Shown here: positions 17,109 to 25,868 of the stretch, one piece after another
Position numbering within the stretch: position 1 is the first letter of the stretch
Layout: every line of letters starts with the position of its first letter
Position numbers and translations under genes: made by a program
Notes under the pieces: generated by a model
Seen by the model: the letters and a program-made list of their open reading frames with translations, nothing else
Told to the model about the DNA's origin: nothing
Database searches by the model: none
Origin: Chitinophaga sp. 180180018-3
GTDB taxonomy: Bacteria > Bacteroidota > Bacteroidia > Chitinophagales > Chitinophagaceae
NCBI RefSeq assembly: GCF_037893185.1
Contig: NZ_CP140772.1
Location: forward strand, 2,480,001-2,544,000
DNA: 64,000 bases
Direction of reading: 5' to 3'

Positions 17109-20100
17109 ATGAAAAGAGGTTTACGTGTCTTGCTGATGCAAGCATTGGCCCTGTATTTCCTGTCCCAGACTGTATCGGCACAAACGCCGGCGGCCCTTGC
17201 AGATCAGGCCGCTCCACCCGCAGGCGACAGTACTGAACCCCAGCCCGATGAGTCAGACCTGAAAGCTGTGCTGCACCGGATCGAAGAACGATTCAGCATT
17301 TCTATCGCCTATAAAAGCAACATCGTAAAAAATAAGAAAGTACAACTGGCAGTTGCCAGCTGTCAGTCGGCTGAAGAAGCCATCGGTAAAGCTTTGGCGC
17401 CATTTAACCTGCATTTCGAAAAAGTAAGGGACCGTTTCTATATGGTCACCGAAAAGGCAACACCGGTTGTTACTCCCGCCGAATCCGGTCCCGTTCAGCA
17501 ACACCCGGTTAAAGGAATCGTAAAGGATGAAAAAGGGAATCCGCTCGCCGGCGTCACCGTGCGTGTTGCCGGAACAGCCATAGGAACCGTTACCAACCCC
17601 GATGGTACTTACGCTATCAGTGCACCGGGAAAAAATACAGATGAACTGGAGATTACGTATATCGGATTTGAAACACAACGTGTAGGCGTTGGCGGTAGAC
17701 AGCTGGTGAACGTCACGCTCAAAGAAGGTGCCGCTGCATTGAGCGAGATAGTGGTGACCGGTTATACCACGCAACGGAAAAAGGATCTTACCGGATCTGT
17801 TGCCGTGGTGAATATCGATAACATGATCAAACAACCTACTGCACAGGTAACGGAACAGCTGCAGGGACAAGCCTCCGGGGTGACCGTCATCGGTTCCGGC
17901 CAGCCCGGCCAGGCGCCCCAGATCCGCATCCGCGGGGTTAATACCTTCGGCGCAAACTCACCGCTGTACGTGGTAGACGGTGTGCCTACTACCGATATCG
18001 CCGATCTGAATCCCAATGATGTTGCCAGTCTTCAGGTACTGAAAGATGCCGGCGCCGCCTCTATCTACGGCTCCCGCGCATCCAACGGCGTGATCATCAT
18101 CACCACCCGCCGTGGCGCCGGTAAGGTGAAAGTAAGCTATGATGGCTACTACGGCCGTCAATATCCCCGGAAGGGAAATGTCTGGAATACCCTCAATCCA
18201 CAGGAACAGGCCAATCTCCGCTGGCTGGCATATAAGAACTCCGGCGCCGATCCGGGTACCACCCAATACGGACATGGCGCCAATCCTGTAATACCTGATT
18301 ACCTCCTGCCTGCGGGCGCTAAGGAAGGAGATCCTGCCGTGGATCCATCTAAATACTATGTAAATCCTAACTATACCGATCTGAATGATTACAACAGATT
18401 CTACCAGATCGTGAAAGCTAATAAAGCAGGTACCGACTGGTATCACGCTATCTTCAGCCCTGCACCTATTACCAGCCATAATATTGCCGTAAGCGGTGGC
18501 GGAGATAAGGGAAATTATCTTTTCTCTCTTAATTATTTCAATCAGCAGGGAACGCTGATGAACACCTATCTTAAACGATACACCATCCGTTCCAATACCC
18601 AGTACAATATCACGGATCATATCAGGGTGGGGGAAAACATGGCCTTTTCGATGTCTGAAAATCCGGCCGTGGAAATTAATACTTCCGATGCGGCAATCGG
18701 CCATGCCATGCGGGAACAAAGCATTATTCCCGTATACGATATCAAAGGTAATTTCGGCGGCTCGGCCGGCAACGCCCTGGGAGATGCCCTGAGCCCGGTG
18801 GCCATACAATACCGTACCCGTAATAACAAAGGATTGAATACCCGGTTATTTGGAAACGTTTACGGAGAAGTAGACTTCCTGAAATACCTGACCTTCCGCA
18901 CCAGCTTCGGCGGCGAAGTGGTATCGGGCTGGTCGCACTCCTTTACCTATCCGCAATATGAGAATAAAGAAAATGCGACTACAAACTCTTATACAGAAGG
19001 CTCTAACAACGGTCATAACTGGACCTGGACCAATACGATTACCTATCATCAGAATTTTAACCGGGTACACGACCTGAAGATAGTAGCCGGTACAGAAGCG
19101 TACGACCGCCGCGCCCGCACAGTAGGAGGTACTACGAAAGATTACTTTACTTTCGATCCTAATTTTCCCGACCTCAGCACAGGCACTGGTGTGCAAACAA
19201 ATTACAGTACCCGTGAAATGGAAAGCCTGTTTTCTATTTTAGGCAGGGTAGATTATGCTTATAAAGATAAATACCTGGTGAGTGCCACCTTACGCCGCGA
19301 TGGCTCGTCGAAGTTCCTGAATAATCACTATGGTACCTTCCCCGCCTTTACTGCGGGCTGGCGCATTTCGCAGGAAGAATTCATGAAAAAGGTAGCATGG
19401 ATCACTGACCTGAAGCTGCGCGGCGGCTGGGGGATTATGGGAAACCAGCTGAATCTTTCGGTTAACAACGGCTATTATCTCTACGGCGGTAACCGTAACT
19501 CCAGCTACTACGATCTCGCTGGTGTCAGCAACGGTCTCACTCCTGGTTTTGCAGGAACGCAGATCGGCAACCCGGCTGCAAAATGGGAAAGCGATGTCAA
19601 TGCCAACATAGGTGTCGACGCGTCGTTCTTCAATGGTAAACTCGATGTATCCGCCGATTACTATCGCAAAGACATCAAAGATCTGCTGTATAACCCGGAA
19701 TTGCCAGGTCTCGCCGGAACGGCAGCCCAGCCTTTTGTAAATGTGGCGCAGATGAAGAATGAAGGCGTTGATTTTTCTGCTGCCTGGCACCAGAATATTA
19801 CAAAAGACCTTACCCTGAATATCTCCGGTACCTTCACCACTTATAAAAACAAGATCGTTAAGATCGCTGATGGCGTGGATTATTTCGATACGGATGGCCG
19901 CCGATTCGATGGCAGCAGCATTATCCGCAATGCAGTGGGGCACCCTGTATCTTCCTTCTTCGGTTATAAGATCATCGGATTCTGGAACGAGCAGAAGGAG
20001 TTGGATGATGCTAACGCACAGGCCCAGAAAGCAACCGGAAGGCCGGATGCTACCTACCAGGAAGGACAGGGCCTCGGCCGTTTCCGCTACCAGGATGTGA

Positions 20101-20657
20101 ACGGCGACGGTATTATCACGCCCGACGACCGTACTTTCCTCGGCAACCCTAATCCCGATTTCTCTTATGGCATCAACATTGGCGCTACCTACAAAGGATT
20201 CGATTTCAGCATCTTTCTCTTCGGCGTACACGGTAATCAGATCTGGAATAACGTGCGCTGGTGGCGCGATTTCTATCCTTCCTTTGAAAGCGCAAAAAGT
20301 AAAACCGCTTTGTACGACTCATGGCGCCCGGATCATAAAAATGCAAAAGCCCCGATACAGGAAGTCAACGGCTCTACCAGTACTCAGAACGTGCCCAATT
20401 CCTATATGGTGGAAAATGGCGCTTACCTGCGTGCCAAGAACGTACAACTGGGCTACACGCTGCCTTCCGGCCTGCTGACACGTTATCATATCACTAAACT
20501 GCGCGTTTATCTGCAGGCGGCTAACCTGTTTACTATCACAAAATATTCAGGTATAGATCCGGAAATAGGAGGCTCCAATATCACTGATTTCGGTGTCGAT
20601 GAAGGCGCTTATCCTAATCAGCGGCAGTTTCTCGTTGGGGTAAATCTGGGCTTCTGA
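17109..20657 (+). CDS. SusC/RagA TonB-linked outer membrane protein with STN domain
   Basis: 1182 residues. After a signal peptide (about 1-25) comes an STN signalling domain (about 50-118, LKAVLHRIEERFSISIAYKS), then a carboxypeptidase-regulatory-like domain (about 135-205, VKGIVKDEKGNPLAGVTVRV), a TonB box near EIVVTGY and the plug (about 230-340, with IRIRGVNTFGANSPLYVVDG). The rest is the beta barrel, ending in FLVGVNLGF. The STN domain means the transporter also signals to the adjacent FecR/ECF pair. It pairs with the SusD-like lipoprotein encoded next. The ligand is not evident because no polysaccharide-degrading enzyme lies in the same operon. Confidence 0.95.
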   Translation: MKRGLRVLLMQALALYFLSQTVSAQTPAALADQAAPPAGDSTEPQPDESDLKAVLHRIEERFSISIAYKSNIVKNKKVQLAVASCQSAEEAIGKALAPFNLHFEKVRDRFYMVTEKATPVVTPAESGPVQQHPVKGIVKDEKGNPLAGVTVRVAGTAIGTVTNPDGTYAISAPGKNTDELEITYIGFETQRVGVGGRQLVNVTLKEGAAALSEIVVTGYTTQRKKDLTGSVAVVNIDNMIKQPTAQVTEQLQGQASGVTVIGSGQPGQAPQIRIRGVNTFGANSPLYVVDGVPTTDIADLNPNDVASLQVLKDAGAASIYGSRASNGVIIITTRRGAGKVKVSYDGYYGRQYPRKGNVWNTLNPQEQANLRWLAYKNSGADPGTTQYGHGANPVIPDYLLPAGAKEGDPAVDPSKYYVNPNYTDLNDYNRFYQIVKANKAGTDWYHAIFSPAPITSHNIAVSGGGDKGNYLFSLNYFNQQGTLMNTYLKRYTIRSNTQYNITDHIRVGENMAFSMSENPAVEINTSDAAIGHAMREQSIIPVYDIKGNFGGSAGNALGDALSPVAIQYRTRNNKGLNTRLFGNVYGEVDFLKYLTFRTSFGGEVVSGWSHSFTYPQYENKENATTNSYTEGSNNGHNWTWTNTITYHQNFNRVHDLKIVAGTEAYDRRARTVGGTTKDYFTFDPNFPDLSTGTGVQTNYSTREMESLFSILGRVDYAYKDKYLVSATLRRDGSSKFLNNHYGTFPAFTAGWRISQEEFMKKVAWITDLKLRGGWGIMGNQLNLSVNNGYYLYGGNRNSSYYDLAGVSNGLTPGFAGTQIGNPAAKWESDVNANIGVDASFFNGKLDVSADYYRKDIKDLLYNPELPGLAGTAAQPFVNVAQMKNEGVDFSAAWHQNITKDLTLNISGTFTTYKNKIVKIADGVDYFDTDGRRFDGSSIIRNAVGHPVSSFFGYKIIGFWNEQKELDDANAQAQKATGRPDATYQEGQGLGRFRYQDVNGDGIITPDDRTFLGNPNPDFSYGINIGATYKGFDFSIFLFGVHGNQIWNNVRWWRDFYPSFESAKSKTALYDSWRPDHKNAKAPIQEVNGSTSTQNVPNSYMVENGAYLRAKNVQLGYTLPSGLLTRYHITKLRVYLQAANLFTITKYSGIDPEIGGSNITDFGVDEGAYPNQRQFLVGVNLGF

Positions 20658-20684
20658 TAATTGTTTACGTTAAAAAACCGGTTT

Positions 20685-22493
20685 ATGAAATCGTTCAAAT
20701 ATATCATACAAACTACCGCCGTTGCGGCCATTTTACTGGCAGGTTGCAGCAAAAGTTTCCTGGAAAAGTCGCCGCAGGCATCTCTCGATGAACAGGCATT
20801 GACTAATAAGAAAGGGGTAGGAGTGATGCTGGTAGGCATTTACGGTGCACTCGACGGACAGGATTTTAAAAATGCGGATATGGTCAATCTCGCCGGTGGA
20901 AGCGGCTATGCTGTTTCCCCGGATAACTGGATCTATGGCAGCGTATGCGGCGGCGATGCCCACAAGGGCAGCGATCCCGGCGATGCCCCTGCTGTACTGC
21001 AAATCGTCACGTTCCTGGGGAATGCCACCAACGGCTTCTTCAATGATAAATGGCGCGTGAACTACGAGGGCATCCGCCGCTGTAATTTCGTCCTCCACCT
21101 GCTTACCAAAGTAACAGATATGACGGAAGATGAGAAGAAAGAAGCTGCTGCAGAAGCACGTTTCCTGCGGGGGCACTTTTATTCTGACCTTAAGAAGATG
21201 TTTGATAATGTGTCGTGGGTAGATGAGAATTCTACCAGCTATACGCAGCTAAACGTTGATGATTTCAAGGTGCCCAACAATAAAGACGTTTGGCCAATGA
21301 TTGAAGCCGACTTTAAATTTGCTGCCGATAACCTCAACGAAATACAGGATGTGATCGGGCGCACTAATTCGTGGGCCGCTAAAGCTTACCTCGCAAAAAC
21401 TTATCTCTATGAGAAAAAATATGCCCAGGCTGCACCCATCTTCGATGATGTGATTACCAATGGCGTAACCGCCAAAGGAACCAAATTTGACCTGGTAACT
21501 AAGTTCCATGATAATTATGATGCATTTACCAAGAATAACAGTGAAGCAGTTTTCTCTATCCAATACAGCGCCAACGATGGCTCCGGCGGAACGGGTAATG
21601 CCAATCAGGGCGATATGCTGAACTATCCCTACAACGGACCTTTCAGCTGTTGTGGCTTCTACCAGCCTTCACAGGACCTGGTGAACTCTTTCCGCACCGA
21701 TGATAATGGTCTTCCTTATCTGGATGACTTCAATCAGCATCCGGTGAAAAATGATATGGGTATTCCTGATACCGTATCATTCACGCCGGATGCCGGGCCG
21801 CTCGATCCGCGCCTCGACTGGACCGTAGGCCGCAGAACCATTCCGTATCTCGATTGGGGGAATCATCCCGGCGTGACCTGGATCCGTAACCAGCAATCTG
21901 CAGGTCCATATTCACCTATCAAAAATGTGTACATGCAGGCCACTCAGGATAAATACTACGATGGAAACGGCTGGGCGCCTGGAAATGCGATCAACTACGT
22001 ATTGATCCGCTTTGCAGATGTACTGCTCATGGCCGCTGAATGCCACGCGCAAACGGGCGACCTGAACAAAGCGGAAGAGTATGTGAACCGCGTAAGGGCA
22101 AGGGCTGCCAACCCCGCTGGCTGGGTGAAAACCTACCTCGATCCGGCACATCCCATGAACGGCTATACGAATACGCCTGCTGCTAACTATGTGATCAGCA
22201 CCTGGCCGGTAGGTACCTTCGCTACAAAAGGCCAGGCCTGGGCAATGAAGGCGATTCAGTTCGAACGTAAGCTGGAACTGGCGATGGAAGGGCATCGCTT
22301 CTTCGACCTGGTGCGTTGGGGCATTGCGCAAACAGAAATAAACCGCTACCTCACTTACGAGCAAACCATTACCACCGATATCGCCGGCGCCAGCTTCGCG
22401 GCAAAGAATGTCAGGTTCCCCATTCCGCAGCGGCAGATCGATCTTAGTGTGAAAAACGGAACGTCGGTGCTAAAACAAAATACAGGCTATTAA
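20685..22493 (+). CDS. SusD/RagB-family surface lipoprotein
   Basis: 602 residues from the ATG at 20685, 27 bases after the SusC stop. An in-frame TTG at 20661 is possible but would place 8 extra residues before the signal peptide. The lipobox is LLAGC with Cys21, followed by the SusD N-terminal domain (SFLEKSPQASLDEQALTNKK) and the C-terminal SusD domain (NYVLIRFADVLLMAAECHAQ with the helical NKAEEYVNRVRARA). It forms the lid of the SusC barrel and captures the nutrient. It is the last gene of the unit; its stop codon overlaps that of the convergent dioxygenase gene. Confidence 0.93.
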   Translation: MKSFKYIIQTTAVAAILLAGCSKSFLEKSPQASLDEQALTNKKGVGVMLVGIYGALDGQDFKNADMVNLAGGSGYAVSPDNWIYGSVCGGDAHKGSDPGDAPAVLQIVTFLGNATNGFFNDKWRVNYEGIRRCNFVLHLLTKVTDMTEDEKKEAAAEARFLRGHFYSDLKKMFDNVSWVDENSTSYTQLNVDDFKVPNNKDVWPMIEADFKFAADNLNEIQDVIGRTNSWAAKAYLAKTYLYEKKYAQAAPIFDDVITNGVTAKGTKFDLVTKFHDNYDAFTKNNSEAVFSIQYSANDGSGGTGNANQGDMLNYPYNGPFSCCGFYQPSQDLVNSFRTDDNGLPYLDDFNQHPVKNDMGIPDTVSFTPDAGPLDPRLDWTVGRRTIPYLDWGNHPGVTWIRNQQSAGPYSPIKNVYMQATQDKYYDGNGWAPGNAINYVLIRFADVLLMAAECHAQTGDLNKAEEYVNRVRARAANPAGWVKTYLDPAHPMNGYTNTPAANYVISTWPVGTFATKGQAWAMKAIQFERKLELAMEGHRFFDLVRWGIAQTEINRYLTYEQTITTDIAGASFAAKNVRFPIPQRQIDLSVKNGTSVLKQNTGY

Positions 22494-23197
22494 AGGCCGC
22501 CTTCCGCCCAGTTCAGACCGCCTGCCAGCGGGCGGTTGCTGAACTCAATATGAATGACCCGCCGGTTATGGCCGTTCATAGTGCGCCCGGATGCATGCAT
22601 CAGCAACGGGCGCATTATCATAATACCACCTTTCGGCACTTCACAGACTACTTCAGGTGTTTCAGCCGGATCGATACTATCCGGCCGGTAGATCCCTTTC
22701 CGATGTGAACCTGCCAGCACTTTCAGTGCTCCATTATTACCATCTGTGTCATCAAGATGAATGCGGATGGTATAAATATTTTCCAGTATCTCCTGCGGTG
22801 GATGCACGGAGTACTGGCCCTGCTTTTCCGTCCACCCGTCGTAACCGTCCACCGGCAACTGTTTGTCTACTGATATCGTCAGATCCTGGTGCCAGGCTAC
22901 CAGCCAGTTCGACTGTCCCGGTTTATCGAAGTAGATCGACTTCACCGGAAAATAATCTGCTCCGGCTACCTCGTGTACTATATCCGTGAAACGTTCACTG
23001 AATACCAGCTCGCGTATAGCCGGCACCTCCTGTAGGAAACGCCTTATCGCAAATAAATCAGCCGTTTTTCTAAACAATGGCCCCGACTGATCCGTGTGGT
23101 TAATTACATCTATCATTCCGCTGATAGCGGTATCGTTGAATACATCCGGTATAATGGTGAAACCATCTGTTTCTAATCCTGCATATGTACGCTTCAT
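22490..23197 (-). CDS. PhyH-family Fe(II)/2-oxoglutarate dioxygenase
   Basis: A 235-residue protein of the phytanoyl-CoA dioxygenase family. The metal-binding His-x-Asp is in WLVAWHQDLTI, the distal His in RPLLMHASGRT, and a likely 2-oxoglutarate-binding Arg in NRRVIHIEFSN. The substrate is unknown; the family hydroxylates many small molecules and lipids. It is followed on its 3' side by the convergent SusD-like gene with stop codons overlapping (22490-22493). Its start is 4 bases after the stop of the upstream DoxX-like gene, so it belongs to the same operon as the two DoxX-like paralogues. Confidence 0.85.
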   Translation of the reverse strand: MKRTYAGLETDGFTIIPDVFNDTAISGMIDVINHTDQSGPLFRKTADLFAIRRFLQEVPAIRELVFSERFTDIVHEVAGADYFPVKSIYFDKPGQSNWLVAWHQDLTISVDKQLPVDGYDGWTEKQGQYSVHPPQEILENIYTIRIHLDDTDGNNGALKVLAGSHRKGIYRPDSIDPAETPEVVCEVPKGGIMIMRPLLMHASGRTMNGHNRRVIHIEFSNRPLAGGLNWAEGGL

Positions 23198-23201
23198 TCA
23201 C

Positions 23202-24464
23202 TTACCTGTTAAATGGATACTCATTAATCCAGTGAAATCCTCTGCTGATCAGCAGATACTCTTTTGGATCCTTCTTCTTTAAAGTGATCTTTACGCTATC
23301 TGCGCCTACCTGACCACTGAGTAAAAGTAAGCCATCTTCCGGAATATGATAATGTAGGGAGACACTATCCGCGCTGGTACTCCAAATAGAAAAAGTATGC
23401 CGCACACTATCTGTATGCTCGTATAATCCCGCCAGTTGCCCGCTGGAGTCTTTTCCGATTACCATGTGGTCTCTTTCAATAAACATTTTTTTCCATTGTT
23501 GCATCATCAGCAACGGATCGGGCAATTTACCGGCCGCTGTAGAAAAAGATACCGGCTCATAGGTGCCGAACAATACCGACGGAACCTGCCGGCCACGTAC
23601 CACACTAACTGCACTGTAAATGCCTAATCCCATAATAAGTGCTACCATTGGTGTTTTTATATAGAGATATATACGCCGCCGTTTTTTATCCTGCCAGTCC
23701 GGATGCCAGCTGTTGCCGGCAGGCACCGGTTTATTCAGCACGAAGAAATTAGTTAGCCTTCGTATATCCGGAAGCGTTATAAACAGCGCTATCAGGAAAA
23801 GATGACTGGAAAACAGTTTTACCGGAATGTCGTAAAAGAAGTTCATCGCCACCACATTACCCATTACCGCCATAGTTGCAAGAGCGCCCAGTAATCTGCT
23901 GCGATAGAAGAGCAATAAGCATCCGGCGCCTGCTTCAGCAAGACCGGTAAAGATATTGTAACCAGTCGATTGTCCCATGTAGGTCCATGCCAGTCCCATG
24001 GGCGACATTTCTCCCACCAGTTCGTCCAGCCTGAACAGCTCATGATCCGGAAACTGTACCTTAATCACCTTCGCCATTCCATAGGTGATCATATTCAATG
24101 CCAGCGCATATCGGAGCACTGCCAGCAACCAGTATTGCTCTTTGTCATAGCCGTCGCGTTTACGATCGATGATACCCCATATAGTGCTTGCAATAAGCGC
24201 TGTTACCGCAAAAACAAATAGCTGCAGGTAGTTGTACGTCGTATCCCCGCTGCCGTTAGGCCAGTACTCAATCTTAAAATCGTGTCTGATCAGCAGGCGG
24301 CCGGCTAAGGTAATAGCCGGATCCCATAACCATTTCAGTGAAATAACATCTGCTACGTTCAGGAAACTGGGAATGCAATATATGAGGAAATAACAGGCAA
24401 AAAACCTGAAGAGAAGCTTTCTGGCCAGCGACCAGTGGGTTGTATTTTCAGTACTCAAATTCAT
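23202..24464 (-). CDS. DoxX-like membrane protein, paralogue 1
   Basis: A 420-residue membrane protein with about 7-8 hydrophobic helices in the first 300 residues and a C-terminal soluble tail. The core MSPMGLAWTYMGQSTGYNIF and AGAGCLLLFYRSRLLGALAT resemble DoxX-type quinol-oxidase-like membrane proteins. It shares with the next gene the segments YWPNGSGDTTYNYLQL (IWPNGSGDTTYNYLQV there), FFYDIPVKLFSSHLF and the C-terminal WINEYPFNR. Function unknown; it is co-transcribed with a PhyH dioxygenase, which hints at oxidative modification of a lipid or small molecule at the membrane. Confidence 0.65.
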   Translation of the reverse strand: MNLSTENTTHWSLARKLLFRFFACYFLIYCIPSFLNVADVISLKWLWDPAITLAGRLLIRHDFKIEYWPNGSGDTTYNYLQLFVFAVTALIASTIWGIIDRKRDGYDKEQYWLLAVLRYALALNMITYGMAKVIKVQFPDHELFRLDELVGEMSPMGLAWTYMGQSTGYNIFTGLAEAGAGCLLLFYRSRLLGALATMAVMGNVVAMNFFYDIPVKLFSSHLFLIALFITLPDIRRLTNFFVLNKPVPAGNSWHPDWQDKKRRRIYLYIKTPMVALIMGLGIYSAVSVVRGRQVPSVLFGTYEPVSFSTAAGKLPDPLLMMQQWKKMFIERDHMVIGKDSSGQLAGLYEHTDSVRHTFSIWSTSADSVSLHYHIPEDGLLLLSGQVGADSVKITLKKKDPKEYLLISRGFHWINEYPFNR

Positions 24465-24487
24465 AAACTAACGGTATGGTATATACG

Positions 24488-25783
24488 TTATCTGTTAAAC
24501 GGGTATTCGTTGATCCAGCGGAAATTTCCCTGTATCAGCAGGTAGCTGCTCATATCTTTTTTTCTCAAGGCTATTTGTGTGCTATCATTGTACAGCACCA
24601 GCTGATCTTTGCCCGGAAGCTTGTAATGCAACGCGATGCTGTCGCCGGAATTGCTCTTGTAAGTGAGCAATTGCCCGATGCTATCTACCTTTACTGTAAA
24701 CCACATACGCGGGTGATCTTTTCGTTTTACGAGCATCACATCACCCTTGTCTATATAAATTTTTTCCCAGGAGCTGGAAACTTTAATCGTGTCTGCAAGT
24801 CGTGCTGAATCAGCGGCCGTTTTCCTGAGCAGGAGGCTCATATTCGGAAGGGAATCATTTGCCGGCGCATTGCTGGCCACCACTTCATAAATGCCATAAA
24901 GGAAAGGCGTACGTTGCTTCTTTATATAATTGGCATGCATACCAATGCCACGCTCAATAGGCTGGCTCACGATCACTATTACTAACAGGGCTTGCAGTAC
25001 AACAAGACTAATCCGCAGCCATTTCCTCCTGAATGTGGGGACCCACCTGGGCGGAGGACCGGCTGCCTTGTCGAGCAGGAATACCCGGAGAAAGCGTGGG
25101 AGATCCGGTGCGGCAATATAAAAAGCAGTAGCGAACAGGTGACTCGAAAACAACTTCACCGGGATGTCGTAAAAGAAATTCATAGCCATTATATTCGCCA
25201 TTACTACCATCGCCAGAAGTGCGCCTGGCAGCAGGGTACGCCGGAACAACAACAAGATACCCGCAATGAATTCTGCTAAGCCGGTAAACAGGTTGTAGCC
25301 GGAAGAATAGCCCATATAGGTCCATGCCAGCCCCATCGGTGACATATCACCGATATGTTGATCGAGCCGGTATAACGATGGGAAAGGAAACTGTGCGGGT
25401 ACAATTTTATACATGCCGTAACTCATCAGCGTCATTGCCAGCGTATACCGGAAAAGCAGCGTGACCCAGTAAAGCAGCCGGTTGTAGTTGTTGCGCTTCC
25501 TGTCGGCCACCGACCAGATGAGGAAAATCAGCAACGCCGTCACTGCCATGCAACATACCTGCAGGTAGTTATACGTTGTATCTCCACTGCCATTAGGCCA
25601 TATCTTAATGGTGAAAGACGGATCTATTAATAGTTTTCCTGCCCACGTGATGGGTGTATTCCAAAGATCCGAAAAGCCCAGATTGCCAAAGGTATATAGC
25701 AACAGGTAAGCGGTAAAATACCGGAAGAGGGCCTTTACGGGCACAGACCAGTGATTGTTCACAGTAGTAACAGCGTCGTTCAT
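24488..25783 (-). CDS. DoxX-like membrane protein, paralogue 2
   Basis: A 431-residue membrane protein clearly paralogous to its downstream neighbour, with the same helix order, the conserved MSPMGLAWTYMGYSSGYNLF and the same last nine residues WINEYPFNR. The soluble C-terminal part (about 300-431) is the most divergent region. It is the first gene of the three-gene minus-strand unit (DoxX-like 2, DoxX-like 1, PhyH). Tandem duplication within an operon suggests that the two form a heteromer or serve different partners. The biochemical role is unknown. Confidence 0.65.
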   Translation of the reverse strand: MNDAVTTVNNHWSVPVKALFRYFTAYLLLYTFGNLGFSDLWNTPITWAGKLLIDPSFTIKIWPNGSGDTTYNYLQVCCMAVTALLIFLIWSVADRKRNNYNRLLYWVTLLFRYTLAMTLMSYGMYKIVPAQFPFPSLYRLDQHIGDMSPMGLAWTYMGYSSGYNLFTGLAEFIAGILLLFRRTLLPGALLAMVVMANIMAMNFFYDIPVKLFSSHLFATAFYIAAPDLPRFLRVFLLDKAAGPPPRWVPTFRRKWLRISLVVLQALLVIVIVSQPIERGIGMHANYIKKQRTPFLYGIYEVVASNAPANDSLPNMSLLLRKTAADSARLADTIKVSSSWEKIYIDKGDVMLVKRKDHPRMWFTVKVDSIGQLLTYKSNSGDSIALHYKLPGKDQLVLYNDSTQIALRKKDMSSYLLIQGNFRWINEYPFNR

Positions 25784-25868
25784 CAGGATTGTATATCTCT
25801 ACGAATTAACAAAATTCCGTGGATTAATATCCCGTTGCCCACTGCTTTTATGAAGGTAGATAAGAATA

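Noticed and set aside
17958..18809. A 283-codon minus-strand frame inside the SusC gene, and another at 19290-20231.
   Set aside because: Both are antisense shadows of a clear SusC sequence.
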